Counted from the first letter of the stretch, positions 1-8,573 are shown. The stretch: 64,000 bases of DNA from Streptomyces sp. 1222.5 (GCF_900105245.1 NZ_FNSZ01000001.1:558001-622000), one strand, 5' to 3'. Numbers and translations are program-made. Notes: generated by a model from the sequence alone, not told the origin.

Positions 1-393
1 GAACTCGGTCCAGACGGCCTTGCCGTCCGCGTCGTGGCTCTCGTACCCCCACGCCGCGGAAAGCGACTCCACGATGAGCATGCCGCGCCCGCCGGTGTCA
101 CCTTCCGCCGGCTGCCGGACACGAGGCGTGCTCAGCGGGTCGTCGTCCTCGACCTCGACCCGGATGAGGCTGTCGTCGGCGTCGATACGGACGTGGAAGA
201 CATGGCCGCCGTCCTCGGCGCGGGTCCCGTGGTTGACGGCGTTGGAGGCCAGTTCGGAGACACACAGCCGCACGTCGTCCACGCGACCGGTCACCTGCCA
301 GGCTTCCAGCGTTTGCTCGGTGAAAGCCCGGGCGGCCGCTATGGACTCGGGGACGGCGGTGAACGAATGCTCTGCATGTTCTTGCTTGTGCAT
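1..393 (-). CDS. Anti-sigma regulatory ATPase (RsbW/SpoIIAB-like), 3' end outside window
   Basis: The frame is open from an ATG at 393 down to the left edge, giving the first 131 residues; the C-terminus lies outside. The sequence shows an HATPase_c N-box (CVSELASNAVNHGT) and, later, a G-box with GDTGGRGM, which are the ATP-binding motifs of serine-kinase anti-sigma factors. Streptomyces encodes many such short free-standing ATPases, which either sequester sigma factors or phosphorylate STAS antagonists in partner-switching pathways. The start is chosen because the second ATG (MHKQEHAEHSFTAVPES) begins the usual leader of this family. Its target cannot be identified. Two SpoIIE phosphatases lie a few kilobases downstream and might act in the same type of circuit, but this is inference. 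Confidence 0.85.
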   Translation of the reverse strand, partial: MHKQEHAEHSFTAVPESIAAARAFTEQTLEAWQVTGRVDDVRLCVSELASNAVNHGTRAEDGGHVFHVRIDADDSLIRVEVEDDDPLSTPRVRQPAEGDTGGRGMLIVESLSAAWGYESHDADGKAVWTEF

Positions 394-669
394 GGCATAT
401 GTCGCAATCAGGGGGCGCAACCGTACGGCGCGCGTGTCCTTTTCTTGTCCAGAGCCGGCGCCGGTGAAACGCCTGTTCTCCCTGCGAGCGGCGGCGCTGC
501 CGTTCTGCCCACCAGTACGCCTCCGTGGGCGCTCGGGCCGCCTCGTCCGAACGGCTGACCTTGCGGGGGACTCGCGTCCATGCGGGTTGCAGTTGCCGCT
601 CGGACGAGTCGAAACGGCAACCGCGACCGTTGTGCAAGGCACCCGATACGCCGCCAGAAAGGCCCCGCC

Positions 670-774
670 ATGCAGCGCACGACCTTCTTCCTCGCCCTGG
701 GCGCCCTCCTCAGCGCCGCGGCCACCGGGTTCCTGGCCACCACCGCCATCCGGAACCACCACGAGCATCACTGA
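670..774 (+). CDS. Small single-pass membrane peptide
   Basis: A 34-residue reading frame starts at an ATG preceded by the purine-rich AGAAAGG. It consists of a short basic start, one hydrophobic segment (FFLALGALLSAAATGFLAT) and a polar tail ending in NHHEHH. No family is recognised. The length and single helix suggest a small membrane peptide, and the His-rich end could be surface exposed. A longer in-frame start exists at 580 but lacks a better ribosome site. Coding status is uncertain. Confidence 0.4.
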   Translation: MQRTTFFLALGALLSAAATGFLATTAIRNHHEHH

Positions 775-831
775 CCTGTCGCGGGGGGGGACGAGAGCCG
801 CATCGCCAATCCAAATGCGCGCCGCCCACGT

Positions 832-870
832 ATCACGTGATGAGGTGACCTCGGGTCGGCCCGTCACGTG
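832..870. promoter_or_regulatory. Two CACGTG elements upstream of the RFD-repeat gene
   Basis: A perfect 10-bp palindrome ATCACGTGAT lies at 832-841 and a second CACGTG core at 865-870, about 31 bp apart and 40-80 bp before the start of the downstream secreted-protein gene. Their symmetry and placement fit an operator for a dimeric regulator, but which regulator is unknown. Confidence 0.3.
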
Positions 871-911
871 CCGCCGAGGTCGTGCGCGACGATGGAAGAA
901 GGCGTATACCC

Positions 912-1223
912 ATGCGAGCAACACGCTCGACGCGTCTCGCCGTGGCGTCCGCGGTCGGCATCGTGCTGGTCGGCGGCGCCACGATCGGCGCGGCGGGGAC
1001 GGCCGCGGCAGCGACCCCCGCCGTGCACACGAACGTCGGCACCGACTGGTGCGGCGGCGGAGGCGACTGGAACCGCTGGTGCTTCGACCACCACGGCGAC
1101 CGCTTCGACAACCGCTTCGACAACCGTTTCGATCACCGCTTCGGCAACCGTTTCGATCACCGATTTGATCACCGCTTCGATCACCGCTTCGACCGGGGCG
1201 CCGTCGTGATCATCGTCCTGTAG
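912..1223 (+). CDS. Secreted protein with eight RFD(N/H) tetrapeptide repeats
   Basis: This 103-residue protein starts at the ATG at 912, preceded by GGAAGAAGG. It has a clear Sec signal peptide: a basic start, a hydrophobic core around residues 8-30 and an AAA-type cleavage region. The mature part contains a short Gly/Trp/Cys-rich segment with two cysteines (WCGGGG and RWCFD), then eight tandem RF(D/G)(N/H/R) tetrapeptides, then a hydrophobic end (AVVIIVL). No family is recognised. The repeat alternates Arg, Phe and Asp with Asn/His and could form a regular beta surface or bind metal or a polyanion; this is inference. A 30-bp upstream in-frame start is possible but would precede the signal peptide badly. 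Confidence 0.65.
   Translation: MRATRSTRLAVASAVGIVLVGGATIGAAGTAAAATPAVHTNVGTDWCGGGGDWNRWCFDHHGDRFDNRFDNRFDHRFGNRFDHRFDHRFDHRFDRGAVVIIVL
1101..1193 (+). repeat. Tandem 12-bp coding repeat
   Basis: Eight near-identical 12-bp units of the form CGCTTCGACAAC (with CGTTTCGATCAC variants) encode the RFD(N/H) tetrapeptides of the surrounding gene. The units differ mainly at third positions. This suggests expansion of one unit followed by synonymous drift. Confidence 0.85.
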
Positions 1224-1285
1224 TCCCCGCCCCGGGGAGCCGCCCGGTCGCCCTCCTGCCTCCGCTCGTACGCCGCCTCGACCGG

Positions 1286-2128
1286 CTACGGGTGCTCGTA
1301 GAGCTGAAGCACGCCGGCGAGCGAGAAGCAGAGGGCGCCCGTGAGGGTGCCCCAGTTGGCGATGTCGGCGTTGACCAGGCTGCCGGTCGCCGGGCGGGTG
1401 TACGCGGCGAGTGCGGAGACCATGAAGAGGACGGAGCCGAGCTGGTTCACGGCGACGATCCACCAGCCCAGGCTGTGCGGGTGGACGCAGGGCCGGCCGT
1501 GGCAGAGCTCGACGAAGCCCAGGTGCCCCGAGACGAGGAACAGTACGCAGCCGATCACGTCGGGCACCCAGATCAGCCGGTTGACCTGCTGGACGCTCAA
1601 GCCCTGGAGGAAGGAGTCCAGCAGGTTGACCGCGAAGACGAGCGTGCCCAGGAAGAGGACGAACGCGCCCAGCCAGTCCACCCGCATCGGCTCGTAGCTC
1701 CACCACCGCCAGCGGCGGGTGGCGAGTCGGCCTGCCCCGGTGGTGTCGTGGCGGGGTGCGTTGATCACCTGGAGCAGCGAGACATAGCCGCCGGTGTTGA
1801 AGAACAGGCCGCCCGCGAAGTAGATCGACGCCAACTCGGTGGCGTCGCCCGACCCGTACAGGGCGAAGCCGGCACCGGCCGCGAAGAGGCCCCCGCCGAT
1901 GACGAACGCGACCGCCGCGATGACGTTGAGTCTGCGCAGCCGGCCGAGAGCGGCGACGTCCGCACGGGTGCACCGGCTCTCCGTCCCGCCGGGCGGGCGG
2001 ACGGCGAGTGCTCCGCGCCGTCGTGCGGTCCGTGACTCCCACACCGCCTCCCCGCCGCCGGGCAGCGGCCAGGTGACTTTGGTGACGAACGGTCCAGCGC
2101 CCTCGGCATGCTGCTCAGGCTGCCCCAC
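1286..2128 (-). CDS. Multi-pass membrane protein, function unknown
   Basis: A 280-residue protein with a hydrophilic N-terminal region (about 60 residues) followed by roughly six hydrophobic segments (near residues 68-90, 98-118, 150-170, 187-205, 223-245 and 258-276). Two cysteines flank the fourth loop in the segment ELCHGRPCVHPHS, which could form a disulphide or a ligand site. It resembles conserved actinobacterial integral membrane proteins of unknown function. The GTG start at 2128 has only a weak ribosome site, and an internal start is possible. It is divergent from the downstream PAP2 gene. Confidence 0.7.
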   Translation of the reverse strand: MGQPEQHAEGAGPFVTKVTWPLPGGGEAVWESRTARRRGALAVRPPGGTESRCTRADVAALGRLRRLNVIAAVAFVIGGGLFAAGAGFALYGSGDATELASIYFAGGLFFNTGGYVSLLQVINAPRHDTTGAGRLATRRWRWWSYEPMRVDWLGAFVLFLGTLVFAVNLLDSFLQGLSVQQVNRLIWVPDVIGCVLFLVSGHLGFVELCHGRPCVHPHSLGWWIVAVNQLGSVLFMVSALAAYTRPATGSLVNADIANWGTLTGALCFSLAGVLQLYEHP

Positions 2129-2466
2129 GCGCCGAGCCTAGACATCGGCCGGGACCGCAGGGCTCACGAAACGCCGAACCGCGCGCGGGTCCCGCTGGGT
2201 AAGCTCGCACGCAATTGTTCTCGGCCGTGCGGGGAGGGGTCGTGGCGGGCCAGCCCGGTGCGGACGTGGCGGACAGCGAGACGGCGGGGCTCGGCGCCGG
2301 CCGTCTTCTCCGCGATCGATCCCCCGTAAAACCCGCGCGACATCCCCCGATAACATGTTCGACTTATGGCGATCGACCTGGACACCGGCCCTTACACCGG
2401 AAAAACGCACCATCCAGCTCGATCGGCAACCTTCATGGACAATATCGACTAAAATCGGCCGGAAAA

Positions 2467-3828
2467 TTGACACCAACAACACCGCGGGTATTCGCGCGAA
2501 TAGACTGGAGATCCGCATTCGCCGCATGGCGCCGGCCGCGGGCGATCCTGTGGACCGTGGCCGGGGCCGTCACCGTCGGCTTCCTTGTCGCGCTGGAGAT
2601 CGCCGCACGCCACTACGGCCTGCCCGGGCCCATGACGAACCAGGCGAAAGAAGTCGTACTCGCGCCCAAATCCGGGCCGCTGCTGTACGCCAGCATGGCG
2701 TTGATGATGGTCGTGCTCCCCTGGCGGCAACGGTTCATCGCGGCCGGTGTGGCCGTCGGCATCGACATCGTCTTCTTTCTGGTGCGGTGGGCTGTCGACG
2801 CCAAGATGATGTTCGGCAACGGAGCGTTGTGGGTGGTGCTGGGCTATGCGGTCATCGCGGTCGCACGACGCACAGGCCGGGAGCGCGCGCTGCTGCTGAA
2901 AGGCGTCGGCCTGGCGCTGCTGCTGGTGGCCGGCCGCAAGACGGGTGACACCTGGCTGCTCATCACGTCGAAGACCCGCCCGACGGTGCTGGACCAGTAC
3001 GTCGCGACGGCCGACCACGCGCTGGGCAACCCGTCGTGGGTGGTCGGGAGAGTGGTCAGGGCCACCGGTCCGGTCGGCACCCATCTCCTCGACTACGTCT
3101 ACATCCAGCTCGCGGTCGCCGCGGTCGTCGTCGCGCTGTACCAGCTGCGCGACGTGGCGAAGGAGGGCCGCTTCCCGAGCCACCACCTCGTGCGCACCTT
3201 CCTGGTGATCGGCCTCCTGGGGCCCGGCATCTACATGCTCTTCCCCGTGGTCGGCCCCGTCTTCGCCTACGGCCCCGGCGCCACCGGCACCGGCGGTCTG
3301 CACTGGGCGGTGGGCGACCTCTGGCCGAACACGCCACCGGTCGGCGCGCCGCACCCGATGCTCTACGACGATCTCACCCCACGGAATTGCATGCCCAGCC
3401 TGCACACCGCGTGGGCCACCGCGATCTTCATTCATTCCCGCAAGGCCCCACGCGCTCTGCGCATCGGAGGCGCGTTCTGGCTCGTCGCCACCCTCGGCGC
3501 GACTCTGGGTTTCGGCTACCACTACGGTGCCGACATCATCGCCGGCGTGGTGTTCACGCTCACCATCGAGGCGGCTCTGCGTTCGGCCGCACGCGGCTGG
3601 GATCGCGCGGGAATGCAGTTCGTCGCCTACGGAACAACGGTTTTCGGCGTGCTGCTGATCTCGTACCGCTATCTGCCGGTGGAGATGGCGAAGCACCCGT
3701 GGGCGTTCGGCCCCCTTCTCGTGCTGGCGACGGCCTCGGTGATCCAGGGCTACATTCGGACCACCAGAACGTGGGAACCCCAGGTCGCCCCGGTCGTACA
3801 ACCGGAGCCCCAACCTGAACCCGTCTGA
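2467..3828 (+). CDS. PAP2-superfamily membrane phosphatase/transferase (Aur1-like)
   Basis: About 453 residues from a TTG start at 2467, chosen because the preceding frame is non-coding in character and lower in GC, and the protein then begins MTPTTPRVFARIDW. It has many membrane helices. The C-terminal part carries the PAP2 signatures: CMPSLHTAWA (motif 2 histidine) and GYHYGADIIAG (motif 3 His and Asp). These belong to the inositol-phosphotransferase/lipid-phosphatase branch (PAP2_3) and catalyse phosphoester transfer or hydrolysis at the membrane outer face. Likely substrates are lipid phosphates such as phosphatidic acid or phosphoinositol lipids, but the substrate is not determined by sequence. 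The C-terminal tail is Pro/Glu rich. Confidence 0.8.
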   Translation: MTPTTPRVFARIDWRSAFAAWRRPRAILWTVAGAVTVGFLVALEIAARHYGLPGPMTNQAKEVVLAPKSGPLLYASMALMMVVLPWRQRFIAAGVAVGIDIVFFLVRWAVDAKMMFGNGALWVVLGYAVIAVARRTGRERALLLKGVGLALLLVAGRKTGDTWLLITSKTRPTVLDQYVATADHALGNPSWVVGRVVRATGPVGTHLLDYVYIQLAVAAVVVALYQLRDVAKEGRFPSHHLVRTFLVIGLLGPGIYMLFPVVGPVFAYGPGATGTGGLHWAVGDLWPNTPPVGAPHPMLYDDLTPRNCMPSLHTAWATAIFIHSRKAPRALRIGGAFWLVATLGATLGFGYHYGADIIAGVVFTLTIEAALRSAARGWDRAGMQFVAYGTTVFGVLLISYRYLPVEMAKHPWAFGPLLVLATASVIQGYIRTTRTWEPQVAPVVQPEPQPEPV

Positions 3829-3910
3829 AGCCTGCCGCACCGAGATGTCGACCGGGTGAATCACCAGTGGCGGAACACGGTGTCGAGGGAAACGGAATGA
3901 GTTCGCCGCT

Positions 3911-3935
3911 GGTCCGGGCCCGTCGTCCCCGGACC
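3911..3935. terminator. Candidate bidirectional terminator hairpin
   Basis: Eight-base arms GGTCCGGG (3911-3918) and CCCGGACC (3928-3935) flank a 9-nt loop, between the 3' ends of two convergent genes (PAP2 and the SpoIIE phosphatase). There is no T-tract, as is usual in Streptomyces. Confidence 0.4.
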
Positions 3936-4066
3936 GGCCGGCGCGTCCTGGAGGACACGGAACACGGTGAGCGCCGCCAGTCTTCCGTGCCGTTCCGGCC
4001 GCCCGCCACTTCGCTCCGCCGACGCTCTCGGGCGGTCGGGCGCCCGTCGCCCCCGGGGCCGTTCGG

Positions 4067-5308
4067 CTACAGGCGGACGACGATCAGGGCGACGTCGTCG
4101 CGTCCGCCGTCGGCCACGCCGAGCCGGGTCAGGAGGGTGTCGGCCAGTTCGTCCGGGCTCATCCGCGCGTGGCGGCCGATGACGTCGGTGAGGCGGCGCA
4201 GCCCCACGTCGATGTCCTCGTCGCGGCGTTCGACGAGTCCGTCGGTGTACAGGACGAGCGTGTCGCCCCGGTTGTACGGCACCGTGACCTGGGGGCGCTT
4301 GTCCTCGTCCAAGGGCACGCCGAGCGGCGGATCGGTGGCTTGGTCGAGCAGGACCGTGGTGCCGTTCGCCTGGGTCAGCACGGGCGGCAGATGCCCGGCG
4401 CTGGTGTAGATGACGCGCTCGGCACGCGTGTCGACCACAGCCTTGACCGCGGTCGTGGCCAGAGCGCCCTCGCAGGTCTGGGCGTAGCGGCTCAGGACGT
4501 CCATCGCTCTGCCGGGTTCGTCGGTGGCTCGGATGGCGGCGGACAGCGTGCTGCGAAGCATGCCCATGACCGCGGCGGCGTCGAGGCCGTGGCCCACGAC
4601 GTCGCCGACCGCGACGGTGTACCGGCCCTCCGGCAGGTCCACGACGTCGTACCAGTCGCCGCAGACGTTGAGTGAGCGCGCGGCCGGCAGGTAGCGCACG
4701 GCGATGTTGCGGTGCTCGGCCAGGTCCGGGGTGTGCAGCATGGACTCCTGGAGCCTGAGGGCGGTCTGCCGCTCCCGGCCGTGGGCGTCGCGGAGTTCGT
4801 CGTTCAGGCGCTGGAGTTCCTGTGCCCGCGTGTACAGCTCGGCCTCCATCGCGGCCCGCTCGCCGCACGGGTCGTCGGGCCCCGCCCGCAGGTCCCGGCT
4901 CATCAGGAACTCGGTCATGTCCTCGACCCGGTGGATGATCCACGCGACCTCTCCGTCGGGCCCCAGAACGGGCGTGTTGATCGGCGACCACCACTTCACC
5001 TGGAAGACGCCCGGACTGCCGGTCACCGGGACGTCGTACTTCTGCACCGCCATGGTGTCCGGCCTCCGCGAGGACAGGACCCGTTGCAGGGATGCGCTCA
5101 GATTGCGCACGCCGTCGGCATGCGGGTCGGCGGGATTGTCGGGGTGGACGTCGAAGAGGTAGCGGCCGATCAGCTCGTCCCGGGTGCGGCCGGTGGCCCG
5201 CAGGTACGCCTCGTTGACCTCGGCGATCACCAGGTCGGGGCGGAGCACCAGGTAGGGGCTGGGCGTCACGGTGAACAGCGCCCGATAGTCGATCCGCGAT
5301 GTGGTCAC
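4067..5308 (-). CDS. PAS-SpoIIE (PP2C-type) serine phosphatase
   Basis: The protein has 413 residues. An N-terminal PAS domain (about 8-130) contains PYLVLRPDLVIAEVNEAYLR and the C-terminal cap sequence WWSPINTPVLGPDGEVAWI. A helical, coiled-coil-like linker follows (about 155-185), and then a SpoIIE/PP2C phosphatase domain (about 195-413) with GDWYDVV, VGDVVGHGLDAA, SAGHLPPV, LVLYTDGLVERR and GRDDVALIVV, which provide the metal-binding aspartates. Such proteins dephosphorylate STAS anti-anti-sigma factors in partner switching. The PAS domain probably senses a ligand or redox state. The protein is strikingly similar over its whole length to the product encoded at 44648-45946, so the two are paralogues. 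Confidence 0.9.
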   Translation of the reverse strand: MTTSRIDYRALFTVTPSPYLVLRPDLVIAEVNEAYLRATGRTRDELIGRYLFDVHPDNPADPHADGVRNLSASLQRVLSSRRPDTMAVQKYDVPVTGSPGVFQVKWWSPINTPVLGPDGEVAWIIHRVEDMTEFLMSRDLRAGPDDPCGERAAMEAELYTRAQELQRLNDELRDAHGRERQTALRLQESMLHTPDLAEHRNIAVRYLPAARSLNVCGDWYDVVDLPEGRYTVAVGDVVGHGLDAAAVMGMLRSTLSAAIRATDEPGRAMDVLSRYAQTCEGALATTAVKAVVDTRAERVIYTSAGHLPPVLTQANGTTVLLDQATDPPLGVPLDEDKRPQVTVPYNRGDTLVLYTDGLVERRDEDIDVGLRRLTDVIGRHARMSPDELADTLLTRLGVADGGRDDVALIVVRL

Positions 5309-5392
5309 GGTCGGCCTCCCGTCGCGCCGCCGGCTCCCGTACCAGAAGTATGCGCCCGGGGGCCGCCCGCGAGCGCGCCCGAGGGGGGGCCT

Positions 5393-6640
5393 TCAGGGGC
5401 GCGGGCCCGCGCCGCCGCCGAGTCCTCCCGGCACCAGACCCGTCCACTCGGCTGCCACGGTGGCCGGCTCCGTGTGCGGGCCGATCCACTCGCACAGCAG
5501 CACGGTGGCGTCGTCCTGGAGACGCCCTTCGTGGTACTCGAGCACGGCATGGATGAGGCGGCGCAGGGTCTCGGGCACGGGCAGGCCGTCGGCGTGGTGG
5601 CGGATGAGGAAGTCGGTGAAGCGCTCGATGCCGAACTCCCGGCCACCCGGCCGGCGGGCCTCGGTGATGCCGTCGGTGTACAGGACGACGCGGTCGCCCG
5701 GCTGGAGGTGCTCCTGGCAGGCGGTGGTGGGCAGCCCGAGGTCGGTGCCCATGGGATGACCGGGCGTGCAGGCCAGGCGGGTGGTCCAGCGGTTGTCCCG
5801 GATGACGATCGGCGGGTGGTGGCCTCGGTTGACCCACTGCAGGACGCCGGTGCCGGTGTCGAGGGTGGCCAGGATGCCGGTGACGTACCGCTGGTGGTCG
5901 TACTGCTCCAGCAGGGCCGCTTCGACGGCATCGGACCTGCCGACGAGGTCGGCGCCCTGGCGGCGGGCATTGCGGTAGGCGCCCAGCGCGAGCGCTCCGG
6001 ACAGGCCCGCGGCGGTGTCGTGGCCCATCGCGTCGAAGATCGCCAGGTGCACCAGGGGGCCGTCGACGGCGTACTCGAAGACGTCGCCGCTGATCTTGTA
6101 GGCCGGTTCCAGCGAGGCGGAGATGGCCACTCGCGCGTCCGCGTAGGTACGGGGAGGCAGGAGATTCCACTGCATCTCCGCCGCGAGGCTCATCGGCTGC
6201 GCCCGCACCCGCTTGGCCAGCTCGTCGCTCGTCGGCCGCTTGCTCACGATGATCAACGCGATGAGCGCGGCCAGCGCCTCCATGTCCGTGCGGGTCGCGG
6301 CGTCGTTGCGGCCCGCGCTCACCCGGATCAGCCCGATGCGTTCCGTCCCGTCCAGCAGCGGTACCCACCACTCGAAGACGTCCCCACCCGCCGACGCGGC
6401 GGGCAGGACGTCGCTGTACTGATACGCGCGTCCCGGTACGGTCCCCTCCACGTGGAGTTCCGCCTCGTGCTGCCCGCCGGTCGCCTCGTCCCCGGCCAGC
6501 AGGCGAAGGCTGTTGCGCTGCAGGTCCGCCACGTAGATGACCACCTGGTGGAAGCCGGCGGCGCGCGCGCATTCGGAGGCCTTGGCGGGCAGCATCTCGG
6601 CCGGCATGCAGTGGCTGGCGCGCAACAGATCGGCGAGCAT
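5393..6640 (-). CDS. SpoIIE-type PP2C phosphatase with N-terminal GAF-like region
   Basis: A 415-residue protein starting at the ATG at 6640 with a good ribosome site (GAGGGAGG, 6-8 nt upstream); longer in-frame starts add only low-complexity Gly/Ser sequence. The N-terminal ~150 residues resemble a GAF sensor (AGFHQVVIYVADLQRNSLRL, VPLLDGTERIGLIRV). The C-terminal half is a SpoIIE phosphatase with ISGDVFEYAVDG, IFDAMGHDTAAG, VNRGHHPPIV, VVLYTDGITEARR and LQDDATVLLCEW. It probably dephosphorylates anti-anti-sigma proteins in response to a small-molecule signal. It lies 84 bp downstream of the converging direction of the paralogous PAS-SpoIIE gene, on the same strand. Confidence 0.87.
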   Translation of the reverse strand: MLADLLRASHCMPAEMLPAKASECARAAGFHQVVIYVADLQRNSLRLLAGDEATGGQHEAELHVEGTVPGRAYQYSDVLPAASAGGDVFEWWVPLLDGTERIGLIRVSAGRNDAATRTDMEALAALIALIIVSKRPTSDELAKRVRAQPMSLAAEMQWNLLPPRTYADARVAISASLEPAYKISGDVFEYAVDGPLVHLAIFDAMGHDTAAGLSGALALGAYRNARRQGADLVGRSDAVEAALLEQYDHQRYVTGILATLDTGTGVLQWVNRGHHPPIVIRDNRWTTRLACTPGHPMGTDLGLPTTACQEHLQPGDRVVLYTDGITEARRPGGREFGIERFTDFLIRHHADGLPVPETLRRLIHAVLEYHEGRLQDDATVLLCEWIGPHTEPATVAAEWTGLVPGGLGGGAGPRP

Positions 6641-6845
6641 CGCCCGGCCTCCCTCGCCGCTCCCACCCTCGCCGCTCCTTGCCGTCACCGTCCACCTCCC
6701 GTCGTCGCCGGTCCGACACGAGCACACACGCCTCCCTCACTACGAAACACCAGGAAGCGGCGAACGCGCACGAGCACGCGGGCGCTGCGGCGGGGCCGCG
6801 ACCGGACAGCGGTGGGGCCAGGCGGCCGGCGTATCCGCGTGCCGG

Positions 6846-7340
6846 CTACGCGGAGGCCTCGATGGCCGCCGGGAGGCCGTTCAGGCGGAGGCGGACGGCA
6901 CCCCGCAGATGGGCGAGGTCGGCGGCGCCGTCACCGGTGGGTACGAGGAAGGCCGCCTGCTCGGTCCAGGTCAGCGAGGTGCCCCGGCCCTCGGGGGTCA
7001 GTTCGACCGTCACCAGCGAGGTCCAGCGCAGGACGTCGTCGACGAGTGACTCGTAGCCCTGGACGATGCGCCTGTCCGGCACGATGTCGAGGTAGCGGGA
7101 GCGGTACTCGACGCGTTCCTCGGTGCCGTCGAGGTGGCGGAAGGTGCCGCGGGCCCGATCGCCGCCGCCGATGCGGAAGTCCAGTGTGTACGTCGCGCCG
7201 TGACCGGGGAGTTTGAACCAGCGCCGCAGGACCTCGGGATCGGCGAACGCCCCGTACACCGCCCGGGGTTCGGCGTCGAGGTGCCGGGTCTCGGTGAAGG
7301 CGGTGTGCTGGGCGGCCGTCACCGCTCGCGCGTGGGTCAT
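6846..7340 (-). CDS. START-like (SRPBCC/AHSA1) domain protein
   Basis: A 164-residue protein with the AHSA1-type helix-grip pattern: an N-terminal RHLDAEPRAVYGAFADPEVL, then RWFKLPGHGATYTLDFRIGG and the terminal amphipathic helix after TGDGAADLAHLRGAVRLRLN. Members bind hydrophobic ligands in a central cavity, and some act as Hsp90 activators in eukaryotes. Bacterial homologues are often of unknown ligand and are sometimes paired with ArsR regulators, none of which is seen here. It is probably cytoplasmic and is divergent from the BrkB-family gene across an intergenic region holding a long inverted repeat. Confidence 0.85.
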   Translation of the reverse strand: MTHARAVTAAQHTAFTETRHLDAEPRAVYGAFADPEVLRRWFKLPGHGATYTLDFRIGGGDRARGTFRHLDGTEERVEYRSRYLDIVPDRRIVQGYESLVDDVLRWTSLVTVELTPEGRGTSLTWTEQAAFLVPTGDGAADLAHLRGAVRLRLNGLPAAIEASA

Positions 7341-7478
7341 GATCGGTGAACGCGGGGCCGGCGGCCCCCATTCCCGCCCGCGACGGGTCCGGCCGCCTCA
7401 ACGCCGTTCAGGGACGGCCGTGTTCCGGCACAGGCGTCTCGCGCCGACGGCACGCGCGGCCGGGGACGCCTGCTCTTC

Positions 7479-7547
7479 GGTCGAGCGGGCATACGGCGTG
7501 AGCCGGGGGACGGACGCCGCCGGCGACCGCCGTACGCCCGCTCGACC
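7479..7547. repeat. Long inverted repeat (20-bp arms) in divergent intergenic region
   Basis: Arms at 7479-7498 and 7528-7547 match at 19 of 20 positions (one A/G difference), separated by a 29-nt G/C-rich loop. It sits between the divergent START-like and BrkB genes, about 73 bp before the latter's start. It could form a strong stem-loop in an mRNA leader or be the scar of a small element. No flanking direct repeats or homologous copies were noticed. Confidence 0.7.
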
Positions 7548-7619
7548 ACAGGGGGAACCATGCCGACCGCCGCGACCCGGAGAACCGCCGGCCCTCCGCA
7601 GCCGACGCGGGAGAAGTGA

Positions 7620-8573
7620 ATGGGTACCGCCACGAAGGTTCCCGAGACCCGGGACATGAGCGGCGAGGAACTGTCCGGCGACGAGGCGTGGGCCGCCCTG
7701 CGCCGCTATGGCGGCTGGTCCCTGCTGCGTGACGCCTTCACCCGATTCCGGTACGCCGACGGCTTCAGCCACTCCCGGGCCCTCGCCCTGCAGACGGTCC
7801 TGGCCGTCATCCCCCTGACGATCGCCTTCGTCGGCCTGTCGGCCACCCTGCACACCGAGACGCTGGGCAGGCTGGCCGAACTGACGATCCACCGGATCGC
7901 CCGGGGGCCCAGCGCCGGCGTCGTCGACGACGCCCTCACCCGCGGCCGGCGCACGGCCGGTGACGGCGCCGCGGTGGCCCTCTGGCTCTGTGCCGCCTTC
8001 TCCCTGGTCAACGTCACCACCGCGATGTGCCAGATCGAGCGGGGCGCCAACCGGATCTACGGCAACGAACGCGACCGTCCTTTCCGTGCCAAGTACCTGC
8101 GCGGCCTGCTGATGGCCCTCGGCGCGGGGCTCCCGCTCGGCCTCGGGTTCGTCGTCCTGGTCGCCGGTGACGACCTCGCCGCGGCGGCGGTGGCGGTCTA
8201 CCACCTCGACGACAGCGCCCGGACGGCCTGGGACGTCCTGCGCTGGCCCTTCGGGCTGCTGCTGGCCCTCATCTCCGCGAGCACCGTCTTCCGCCGCTCC
8301 CCGCGCCGCAGGCAGCCCGGCTACACCTGGCTGGCGTTCGGCGCGGCCGTCTACCTGATCCTGTGGATGACACTGACCTGGCTGCTGACCCTCTACCTGA
8401 ACGTCAGCGGTTCCTTCGACACGATCTACGGCCCCCTGAGTGCCTTCATGTCCTTGCTGCTGTGGGCCTACCTGACCTCCGTCGCCCTCTTCCTCGGACT
8501 CGCCTTCGCCGCGCAGCTGGAGGCGGCGCGCGGACGGCGGCCCGAACCGATCCGGGCCGACCCCGGAGTGTGA
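7620..8573 (+). CDS. YihY/BrkB-family inner-membrane protein
   Basis: The protein has 317 residues. It follows the YihY/BrkB plan: a polar N-terminus, then SHSRALALQTVLAVIPLTIA and about six transmembrane helices, with the family-typical GPLSAFMSLLLWAYLTSVAL near the C-terminus. BrkB proteins are widespread and have been linked to serum resistance, envelope integrity or transport, without a settled biochemical role. The ATG at 7620 follows GGGAGAAG, a good ribosome site. The C-terminal ~20 residues are basic and cytoplasmic. Confidence 0.85.
   Translation: MGTATKVPETRDMSGEELSGDEAWAALRRYGGWSLLRDAFTRFRYADGFSHSRALALQTVLAVIPLTIAFVGLSATLHTETLGRLAELTIHRIARGPSAGVVDDALTRGRRTAGDGAAVALWLCAAFSLVNVTTAMCQIERGANRIYGNERDRPFRAKYLRGLLMALGAGLPLGLGFVVLVAGDDLAAAAVAVYHLDDSARTAWDVLRWPFGLLLALISASTVFRRSPRRRQPGYTWLAFGAAVYLILWMTLTWLLTLYLNVSGSFDTIYGPLSAFMSLLLWAYLTSVALFLGLAFAAQLEAARGRRPEPIRADPGV

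Noticed and set aside
1101..1193. Tandem 12-bp repeats as a CRISPR or regulatory array
   Set aside because: Units are contiguous without spacers and preserve the coding frame, so they are a protein repeat.
3861..6740. A 959-codon open frame on the minus strand over the SpoIIE genes
   Set aside because: It is an out-of-frame shadow of the two SpoIIE phosphatase genes: Arg/Pro/Gly-rich, no family similarity and wrong third-position GC pattern.
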